Origin: an uncultured Muribaculaceae bacterium
GTDB lineage: Bacteria > Bacteroidota > Bacteroidia > Bacteroidales > Muribaculaceae
Reading direction: 5' to 3'
Assembly (NCBI GenBank): GCA_910586475.1
Contig: CAJUHM010000059.1
Coordinates: forward strand, 1 to 12,964
DNA: 12,964 nt
The position numbers were made by a program, and so were the translations under genes. Shown here piece after piece: positions 7,749-12,964 of this stretch. The notes under the pieces are model-generated. The model saw nothing but the letters and a program-made list of their open reading frames with translations, ran no database searches and was not told the DNA's origin. The first letter of the stretch is position 1, and each line of letters opens with the position of its first letter.

Positions 7749-7805
7749 ATAATAAACAGAATGAGAGGCTGCGTGCCGGACGCAGCCTCTCATTCTGTTT
7801 ATTAT
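7749..7805. terminator. Bidirectional intrinsic terminator with perfect 26-bp stem
   Basis: Bases 7749-7774 pair without mismatch with 7780-7805 around a 5-base GCCGG loop; one more G-T pair extends it. The stem has a GC-rich core (GAGGCTGCGT) and an A/T-rich base, so the RNA of either strand ends in a U-rich run. It sits between the convergent acidic-protein gene (stop at 7699) and the fusion gene (stop at 7821), and should serve both. Confidence 0.9.
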
Positions 7806-7820
7806 GCTTTATGTTTCTTA

Positions 7821-9797
7821 TCAGATCGGATGATACTGTACGAAAGCTTCCATTGCTTCGTAGGAAGCAAGACCGAGGCTTTCATAGAGCTGTGCGGTCG
7901 CGCGGTTACGGTCTTCGGCACGCTGCCAGAACAGACGGTCGTCGTCGCCGAGGAACGGCGCATTCTCCATCTGCGACTGGTGTTTGAGGATCGAATTGCG
8001 TTTGAAGCGGAGTTCTTCCGGAGAAATAGGAACAGCCATTTCAATGTGGTCGATTTCCCATTCTGCCCAAGCACCGCGATACATCCATATGCGGCAGTCT
8101 TTCATCCATTCTTCATCTTTCAGTTCGTCGATGGCAGCGAGAACGGCGTCGGTGCAGACACGGTGGGTTCCGTGGGGGTCAGCGAGGTCGCCTGCCACAA
8201 AAATCTGCTGGGGCTTGACGTCGGCGATGAGTTTCTTGACAATCAGAATGTCGGCTTCTGAAAGGTCGCCTTTTTTGATTGTTCCGGTTTCGTAGAAAGG
8301 AAGGTTGAGGAAGTGGACGTTTTCGGGTTTCACACCGATGTGGTTGCAGGCGATTCGGGCTTCGCCGCGACGGATCATGGTTTTGAGGAAACGCACGTCG
8401 GGAAGGTCGATTTCTCCGCCCTTCTTCGAACGGATGAATTCATGGATCTCTTTGCTCTTGGCGCGATAGGATTCGTTGTCAAAACCGAATTTGTCGGCAA
8501 TCTGGTCCATCAGCATGACGTAGCGGATCATATCCTCGTCGCCGACGGCGATGTTGCCTGACGTTTCGTAGGCAACGTGAACGTCATGTTTCTGGTCAAC
8601 CAGACGCTTGAATGTACCGCCCATTGAGATAACGTCATCGTCAGGGTGGGGGCTGAACACAATGACACGTTTGGGATACGGATTGGCGCGTTCGGGTCTG
8701 TATGTGTCGTCGGCGTTCGGTTTTCCTCCGGGCCAGCCGGTGATAGTGTGCTGGAGGTCGTTGAAAATCTTGATGTTCACATTGTAGGCCGAACCGTAGA
8801 GGGCGAGCAGCTCGCCGAGGCCGTGTTCGTTATAATCTTTGTCGGTCAGTTTCAGGATCGGTTTGCCTGTCATCTGGCAGAGCCATACGATCGCGCGGCG
8901 GATCAGCTTGTCGTTCCATTCGCAGGAGGTCACAAGCCAGGGCTGGCTGATGCGGGTGAGCGTTTCTGCCGCGGGCAGATCGACAACCACTTTTGCCTGG
9001 GGATGTCCCTGGAGGAAAGATGCGGGAACAGTTACGTCAGTCGGACCTTCTACGGTCTTCTTGATGATCTGGGCGTTGTTTTCGCCCCATGCCATTGTCA
9101 GCACACGTTTGGCTGAAAGAATATTGCTGATCCCGAGCGTGATTGCAGTGGTCGGAACGGCGTCACACTTGTAGTCGCCGGCGATTTTGTGGCGAGCTTC
9201 GCTTCCGAGAAGCACGAGGCGGCAAAGGCTTGTCGCGGGGCTGCCCGATTCGTTGAACGCAAGTGATCCTGCTGCGCCGATTTCGCAGACACAGATATCG
9301 ATTCCGCCCTCAGATTCGATCTGACGCTCGTAGTTTTTGCAGCATTCATACATGTCCTCTTTGGTGACTGCCGGGTCAAACGTGCGGATGTTTTCAGGGG
9401 CAATGTCGACATGGTTGAGGAACACCTCTTTGAGAAGAGTCAGCGCGCACGGTCCGTCGGGAACCAGCGGGAAAAACTCGGCGATGGTGAAAACGACTAC
9501 GTTCTTGAAGCTTACTTTCCCTTCCTTATGGAGTTTGATGAGTTCGGCATAGACGCTGTGGGTGTTCATGCCGGAACCAAGCGCGAGAACGCATTTTCCT
9601 TTTTCGGACACACTGCGGTTGATATACTTTACAATGTTGTTTGCAAGATAAGAACTGCCGTCGAAGACGGTTTCGAAAATGCGGGTGTAGATCTTCTCTT
9701 CTCGTGTAAGAGCTGTTAGCTCAACTTCCCCTTGCGGGTCGTAGTAACGGCGAGGAATGAGATCCAACTTGATTTGGGAACTAAGATTAGTTTTCAT
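7821..9797 (-). CDS. NagB-like (catalytically degenerate) / PIG-L deacetylase fusion protein
   Basis: This is a 658-residue cytosolic two-domain protein. Residues about 35-290 align with glucosamine-6-phosphate deaminase. Residues about 375-645 form a PIG-L/LmbE metal-dependent de-N-acetylase domain with the zinc and catalytic motif PHPDDD (H384, D386, D387) and the later histidine motif DPHGTHR (540-546). The linker at about 290-370 (starting SCEWNDKLIRRAIVWLCQ) belongs to neither family. Proteins of this layout in Bacteroidales are usually labelled NagB. Here, by alignment with the true NagB encoded at 10038-10847, D72 is replaced by A106, D141 by A176, H143 by S178 and K208 by N241; only E148 is kept, as E183. 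Deamination is therefore unlikely. The deacetylase half looks intact and probably removes an acetyl group from an N-acetylamino sugar or its conjugate, but the substrate is unknown. It has its own promoter and is divergent from nagB. Confidence 0.88.
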   Translation of the reverse strand: MKTNLSSQIKLDLIPRRYYDPQGEVELTALTREEKIYTRIFETVFDGSSYLANNIVKYINRSVSEKGKCVLALGSGMNTHSVYAELIKLHKEGKVSFKNVVVFTIAEFFPLVPDGPCALTLLKEVFLNHVDIAPENIRTFDPAVTKEDMYECCKNYERQIESEGGIDICVCEIGAAGSLAFNESGSPATSLCRLVLLGSEARHKIAGDYKCDAVPTTAITLGISNILSAKRVLTMAWGENNAQIIKKTVEGPTDVTVPASFLQGHPQAKVVVDLPAAETLTRISQPWLVTSCEWNDKLIRRAIVWLCQMTGKPILKLTDKDYNEHGLGELLALYGSAYNVNIKIFNDLQHTITGWPGGKPNADDTYRPERANPYPKRVIVFSPHPDDDVISMGGTFKRLVDQKHDVHVAYETSGNIAVGDEDMIRYVMLMDQIADKFGFDNESYRAKSKEIHEFIRSKKGGEIDLPDVRFLKTMIRRGEARIACNHIGVKPENVHFLNLPFYETGTIKKGDLSEADILIVKKLIADVKPQQIFVAGDLADPHGTHRVCTDAVLAAIDELKDEEWMKDCRIWMYRGAWAEWEIDHIEMAVPISPEELRFKRNSILKHQSQMENAPFLGDDDRLFWQRAEDRNRATAQLYESLGLASYEAMEAFVQYHPI

Positions 9798-9819
9798 AAT
9801 GGATTTTAGATTGCTTCCA

Positions 9820-9850
9820 CAAAAGTAGTAAACTTCTTTAATTTGACCAA
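9820..9850 (-). promoter_or_regulatory. Promoter of the NagB-like/PIG-L fusion gene
   Basis: Read on the - strand, TTG at 9850-9848, a 20-bp spacer and TACTTTTG at 9827-9820 match the Bacteroidota consensus. Transcription would start near 9813 and give a very short leader of about 16 nt before the ATG at 9797. Confidence 0.7.
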
Positions 9851-9876
9851 CAACTTATCCGATTTGTTAGAATAAC

Positions 9877-9898
9877 ATTTTATCTTTTTTAATAAAAT
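9877..9898. repeat. AT-rich inverted repeat in the divergent control region
   Basis: ATTTTAT (9877-9883) and ATAAAAT (9892-9898) are exact inverted copies separated by 8 bases. A shorter pair, TTTTC (9921-9925) and GAAAA (9929-9933), follows. They lie between the two divergent promoters, where a shared regulator could bind. The sequence is so AT-rich that chance is a real alternative. Confidence 0.25.
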
Positions 9899-9957
9899 AA
9901 TTTCAGATTTTTTCTCTTAATTTTCTTTGAAAAGGAATGCAGTTGAATAAAATTCGT

Positions 9958-9965
9958 TATTTTTG
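9958..9965 (+). promoter_or_regulatory. -7 box of the nagB promoter
   Basis: TATTTTTG at 9958-9965 fits TAnnTTTG exactly. No TTTG lies 19-21 bp upstream; the nearest candidates (9926-9929 and 9943-9945) are badly spaced. The weak -33 region could mean the promoter needs an activator. The leader would be about 65 nt. Confidence 0.5.
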
Positions 9966-10037
9966 CAGTGAGAAGTCTGTGACTATTCAGCCCATACAGA
10001 ATAAATCCTACATTAAAATTATAAAATACCTTAGATT

Positions 10038-10847
10038 ATGAGATTAATTATTGAGCCCGATTACGAAACAATGTCGAAATGGGGTGCTGCCTATGTCGCA
10101 GCCCGTATCAACGAGGCTACCCCTACTGCTGAACATCCTTTTGTACTCGGTTGCCCGACCGGAAGCTCGCCTCTTGGCATGTATAAGGAGCTTATCCGGC
10201 TCAACAAGGAAGGAAAAGTTTCGTTCAAAAACGTAGTGACCTTCAACATGGACGAATACTGCGGAATTCCCAGAGACCATGAACAGAGCTACTACACTTT
10301 CATGTGGACCAACTTTTTCAACCAGATCGACATTCTTCCAGAAAATGTAAATATTCTCAACGGTAATGCTGAGAATCCCGAAGAAGAATGCGCCCGCTAC
10401 GAGGCCAAGATCGAAAGCTATGGCGGCATCGACCTGTTCATGGGTGGTGTCGGACCTGACGGTCACATTGCGTTCAATGAACCCGGATCGTCTCTGACCT
10501 CAAAGACCCGCATGAAGACACTTACGCGCGACACTATCATCGCTAACTCGCGATTCTTTGAAAATAACGTTGATCTCGTTCCGAAAACAGCTCTTACTGT
10601 CGGCGTCGGAACCGTCATGGCAGCCAAGAGCGTAATGCTTCTTGTCAACGGACATAACAAAGCGCGTGCCCTTAAGCAAGGTGTCGAAGGCGGCATAAGC
10701 CAGATGTGGACTATCTCCGCTCTTCAGATGCATCCCAAGGCAATCATCGTGGCTGATGAAGCAGCCTGCGATGAACTGATGGTCGGAACCTACCGCTATT
10801 TCAAAGACATCGAGCAGGCCAATCTCGATCCCGAAAGCCAACTCTGA
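10038..10847 (+). CDS. nagB: Glucosamine-6-phosphate deaminase
   Basis: NagB converts glucosamine-6-phosphate and water to fructose-6-phosphate and ammonia, sending amino sugars into glycolysis. The 269-residue protein is almost the length of E. coli NagB (266), and the key residues fall at the same numbers: the phosphate-binding loop CPTGSSPLG at 39-47, D72 in FNMDEY, D141 and H143 in GVGPDGHIAFNEPGSS, E148, R172 in NSRFF, and K208 in NGHNKA. It should be a cytosolic, active enzyme. E. coli NagB is activated allosterically by GlcNAc-6-phosphate; I did not check those residues. The ATG at 10038 opens directly with the family start MRLIIEPDYE and lacks a Shine-Dalgarno. It is divergent from the fusion gene across 240 bp and is followed by a terminator. 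Confidence 0.97.
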   Translation: MRLIIEPDYETMSKWGAAYVAARINEATPTAEHPFVLGCPTGSSPLGMYKELIRLNKEGKVSFKNVVTFNMDEYCGIPRDHEQSYYTFMWTNFFNQIDILPENVNILNGNAENPEEECARYEAKIESYGGIDLFMGGVGPDGHIAFNEPGSSLTSKTRMKTLTRDTIIANSRFFENNVDLVPKTALTVGVGTVMAAKSVMLLVNGHNKARALKQGVEGGISQMWTISALQMHPKAIIVADEAACDELMVGTYRYFKDIEQANLDPESQL

Positions 10848-10864
10848 GACATATAAAGATTCTG

Positions 10865-10910
10865 AATAAACAGGCGCCCGGAACCAAATGTTCCAGGCGC
10901 CCTGTTTGTT
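10865..10910. terminator. Bidirectional intrinsic terminator between nagB and the hydrolase gene
   Basis: AATAAACAGGCGCC... (from 10865) pairs with ...GGCGCCCTGTTTGTT (to 10910) around a CAAAT loop at 10885-10889. The stem has one C-A mismatch and one bulged C. The core is GC-rich and the base is A/T-rich on both sides. It lies 17 bp after the nagB stop and 60 bp beyond the end of the convergent hydrolase gene, so it can serve both. Confidence 0.85.
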
Positions 10911-10970
10911 CTGGACTGTTCGCGCTGTCGCAGTCTCCGGAGGTGGGACGTGCGTTATTCCGAAGGGTGA

Positions 10971-11744
10971 TCAGCTGATCTCTATTGAGATGCCGTCTGC
11001 CGCAATCCTCACCCCTGACGGGAGTTTGCGTTCCTCTTCGGCATGAAGTCCCATCTGGTGGGAGATGTGGGTCAGCCACGTCTGGCGGGGCTTTATGATT
11101 TCGACAAGCCGGAGGGTTTCGGCAAGCGACAGATGAGAAGGGTGAGGGGTGTGGCGCAGGGCGTTGATGACAAGAGTGTCTGCATTCTTGAGCGCTTCGA
11201 CGGTTTCATCCGGCATCACCTTGCAGTCAGTAACGTAGCCGAGACCGTCGGTCAGGTATCCGTAGATACGGAGCGATTCGGTGTGCATGACCGGAAGCGC
11301 CTGAAATTCGGGAGCGCCGTCGAACGGACGGAACGTCTCAAATGGTTCAATCTCGTGAAGGCTTATGCGCGGTGAGCCAGGATAGGGATGAGGTCCGAAG
11401 CAATATGGCATGATTGTCCGGATGCGTTCTGCGACGTCTGGACCACAGAAAATCGGAAACGGTTCTTCGGCTGAGCAGTAAGGGCGCAGGTCATCGATCC
11501 CTCCGAGGTGATCATAGTGGGAATGGGTGATCAGCAAAGCCTTGATTTCGGGAGACCCTTCGTGCAGAATCTGAGATCGGAAATCCGGGCCGCAGTCGAT
11601 CAGGATATTTCCCGACGGGGTGGAGAGCAGTGCTGCGGTGCGCATCCGTTTGTCGTTCGGATCTGTTGACCGGCAGACTTCGCATTTGCAACCGATCTGC
11701 GGCACGCCGGTCGAAGTGCCTGTTCCGAGAAATGTCAGTTTCAT
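10971..11744 (-). CDS. Metallo-beta-lactamase-fold hydrolase, PhnP-like
   Basis: The 257-residue protein is a metallo-beta-lactamase-fold enzyme. It opens with FLGTGTSTGVPQIGCKCEVC, the start typical of PhnP-like cyclic phosphodiesterases. The two-metal site is complete: HSHYDH (H74, H76, D78, H79), H154 in VMHTES, D173 in YVTDCK, and H226 in LTHISH. C19, C21 and C24 match the cysteine cluster that holds a structural zinc in PhnP. The motif RHTPHPSHLSLAET (197-210) is also typical. PhnP hydrolyses a cyclic ribosyl phosphate in phosphonate breakdown, but no phn genes are visible here, so the substrate is more likely another cyclic phosphodiester or nucleotide. The ATG overlaps the stop of the lipoprotein gene by one base (TAATG), which suggests translational coupling in the same operon. 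Confidence 0.85.
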   Translation of the reverse strand: MKLTFLGTGTSTGVPQIGCKCEVCRSTDPNDKRMRTAALLSTPSGNILIDCGPDFRSQILHEGSPEIKALLITHSHYDHLGGIDDLRPYCSAEEPFPIFCGPDVAERIRTIMPYCFGPHPYPGSPRISLHEIEPFETFRPFDGAPEFQALPVMHTESLRIYGYLTDGLGYVTDCKVMPDETVEALKNADTLVINALRHTPHPSHLSLAETLRLVEIIKPRQTWLTHISHQMGLHAEEERKLPSGVRIAADGISIEIS

Positions 11745-12676
11745 TATTGGCGGAATGATTTAAGCAGATTGTCTTCGAAGATGAGATAGATTCCGTTTTC
11801 GTAGGTCCATACTTCCCGGATCGAACTGTAGCCGACGCGGCTGTCGATGGTGGCTGGTGCGCCCAGTGCGAGCCTGCATTCGTCACGAGTCATGTCTGTA
11901 GTCACCCGGCCGTTGACGATATTCTTCCATGTTTCGTCGCTGATGTCGGGATGTGATTTCCGCGGGTCATTAAACGAAAAGAGCGATCCGAAGTTTCTGA
12001 GGGTTTTCAGATCGTTTCCGACCGACATGAAGAGGCAGAAGGGGGCCCCTTTTTCGTCGTTCAGCTCAAGGAGTGTGGAATAATATTCGTTGCCGGGTCT
12101 GATGTCAGCGATTGTTGCGTGGATGAATTTCCGTCCGGTGAGGCTTGACAGGTTGAGATCATACCAGTTGGCGGTGATCACGTAGAATGATTTTCTGAGC
12201 AGTTTTTCTCTGACCTGGTCGATGACCGAGAGCTCGACGAGGAATGGAATGTCAAGTTTGCCGGCGTTTTCGATGGCTGTGCGGCTGTGCGAGGTGCGGT
12301 AGAAGAGCGGAGTGCCATTGTCTGTGGCGAAGGCCAGTTCGACAATGCGGTTACCGGTGATGTCAGTCAGTTCTCTTGACGACTCGAAGTTTACGATCTG
12401 TCCGGCCAGAGAGTCCGTTTTTTCTTCTGTCGGAAGAAGCAGAAGTGAAAACCGGTTGTCTGTCACATAAAACTTCTTGCCCCGTGCCCACTTTTCAAAG
12501 GGCTCGGCTTTGATGTCCGAAAGATAGCTGTCTTCGGGGCGCTCACGGACATTCTGTCGCCGGATCTCGCTGTCGGTGATTTTGGGTGTGCTCTCGATTC
12601 CCGTGAAACATGCTGTCATAGCGGCTGCTAGGAAGGCAGCCGCTATGAGAGGGTATGTCATTTTTAGTCTGTTCAC
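11744..12676 (-). CDS. Lipoprotein with BamE/SmpA-like C-terminal motif
   Basis: The 310-residue protein begins MNRLKMTYPLIAAAFLAAAM and has a lipobox-like MTAC ending at C23, so it is probably a lipoprotein anchored in the envelope. The residues after C23 (FTGIESTPK) lack the acidic run that sends Bacteroidetes lipoproteins to the cell surface, which suggests a periplasmic position. The central part (about 60-250) is not recognised. The C-terminus (about 258-310) reads VTTDMTRDECRLALGAP then REVWTYENGIYLIFEDN, a pattern like the BamE/SmpA fold of outer-membrane assembly lipoproteins. The start is taken as the GTG at 12676, because only this start gives the signal peptide its basic N-terminus (NRLK); the ATG at 12661 would lose it. 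The GTG overlaps the upstream stop by 4 bases (GTGA). The function is unknown. Confidence 0.75.
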   Translation of the reverse strand: MNRLKMTYPLIAAAFLAAAMTACFTGIESTPKITDSEIRRQNVRERPEDSYLSDIKAEPFEKWARGKKFYVTDNRFSLLLLPTEEKTDSLAGQIVNFESSRELTDITGNRIVELAFATDNGTPLFYRTSHSRTAIENAGKLDIPFLVELSVIDQVREKLLRKSFYVITANWYDLNLSSLTGRKFIHATIADIRPGNEYYSTLLELNDEKGAPFCLFMSVGNDLKTLRNFGSLFSFNDPRKSHPDISDETWKNIVNGRVTTDMTRDECRLALGAPATIDSRVGYSSIREVWTYENGIYLIFEDNLLKSFRQ

Positions 12677-12964
12677 TTTCCGGCAGTGGGATCAATTCCA
12701 AGATTGTGGAAGATGAATGAATAGCAGTCGGCATTTTCGTCGATCACCTTGCTCATCGGTTTGCCGCCGCCGTGGCCTGCATTGGAGTCGATACGGATCA
12801 GTTTGGGGGCATTGCCGGTGTTGGCTTCCTGAAGCGCGGCTGCATATTTGAAGGAGTGGGCAGGCACCACGCGGTCATCGTGGTCGGCTGTCGTCACAAG
12901 AATGGCGGGGTAGGGCGTGCCGTCATTCTTGACCGTGTGGAGGGGTGAATAGTTCAGCAGATAG
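12673..12964 (-). CDS. Prolyl oligopeptidase family serine peptidase (C-terminal part)
   Basis: Only the last 96 codons lie in the window; the gene continues past the right edge. The segment begins YLLNYSPLHTVKNDGTPYPA. It contains the catalytic aspartate region TTADHDDRVVPAHSFKYAA and the catalytic histidine region SNAGHGGGKPMSKVI, both characteristic of the S9A prolyl oligopeptidase C-terminal alpha/beta-hydrolase domain. The catalytic serine and the beta-propeller would be encoded outside. S9A enzymes cut short peptides after proline. Whether this one is secreted cannot be seen, since its N-terminus is missing; many Bacteroidales homologues carry a signal peptide. Its stop overlaps the GTG of the lipoprotein gene by 4 bases, so it is the upstream member of that operon here. 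Confidence 0.93.
   Translation of the reverse strand, partial: YLLNYSPLHTVKNDGTPYPAILVTTADHDDRVVPAHSFKYAAALQEANTGNAPKLIRIDSNAGHGGGKPMSKVIDENADCYSFIFHNLGIDPTAGK

Noticed and set aside
7575..8261. A 228-codon + strand open frame crossing the terminator
   Set aside because: It starts inside the acidic-protein gene, runs through the hairpin and then lies antisense to the PIG-L domain. Its sequence has no domain logic.
8646..9116. A + strand open frame antisense to the fusion gene
   Set aside because: It is a shadow of the certain NagB-like/PIG-L coding sequence.
1..12964. Search by eye for CRISPR arrays, tRNA or rRNA genes, insertion sequences and phage genes
   Set aside because: No regularly spaced long repeats, cloverleaf, transposase motif or terminal inverted repeats bounding a gene were seen.

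Overview
The window looks like chromosomal core DNA from a Bacteroidales bacterium, most likely of the Bacteroides/Muribaculaceae kind. Three things support this. Promoters with the Bacteroidota pattern (TTG, about 20 bp, TAnnTTTG) lie upstream of lepA, rprX and the sugar-amine fusion gene, and a matching -7 box precedes nagB. Almost all start codons lack a Shine-Dalgarno sequence. The gene set includes an RprX/RprY two-component system, an NhaA with a long hydrophilic insertion, and a NagB-like/PIG-L fusion of the kind found in Bacteroidales. I see no rRNA, tRNA, CRISPR array, insertion sequence or phage gene.

Left part, all on the + strand: lepA (elongation factor 4, 150-1937), nhaA (Na+/H+ antiporter, 2165-3640), the rprX-rprY two-component operon (3894-6136), a two-domain GNAT acetyltransferase (6220-7071) and a very acidic protein of unknown function with an unusually strong ribosome binding site (7118-7699). 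This block ends at a bidirectional hairpin terminator (7749-7805) with a perfect 26-bp stem, which faces a gene coming from the other side.

Middle part: two amino-sugar genes are divergently transcribed from a 240-bp AT-rich region. On the - strand (7821-9797) is a 658-residue fusion of a NagB-like domain and a PIG-L/LmbE deacetylase domain. On the + strand (10038-10847) is a canonical glucosamine-6-phosphate deaminase, nagB. The NagB-like half of the fusion has lost the key catalytic and phosphate-binding residues, while the neighbouring NagB keeps them all. The fusion is therefore probably not a deaminase, whatever its automatic annotation says.

Right part: after a second bidirectional terminator (10865-10910), a tightly packed - strand operon runs in from beyond the window. 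It holds the C-terminus of a prolyl oligopeptidase (12673-12964), a lipoprotein with a BamE/SmpA-like C-terminal motif (11744-12676) and a PhnP-like metallo-beta-lactamase-fold hydrolase (10971-11744). The three genes overlap by 4 and 1 bases.

Most of the window is ordinary housekeeping DNA. The points most worth a second look are the pseudo-deaminase/deacetylase fusion, the phased TGTTAA repeats at the rprX promoter, the shared outer stem of the two terminators, and the acidic orphan gene with its strong ribosome binding site.
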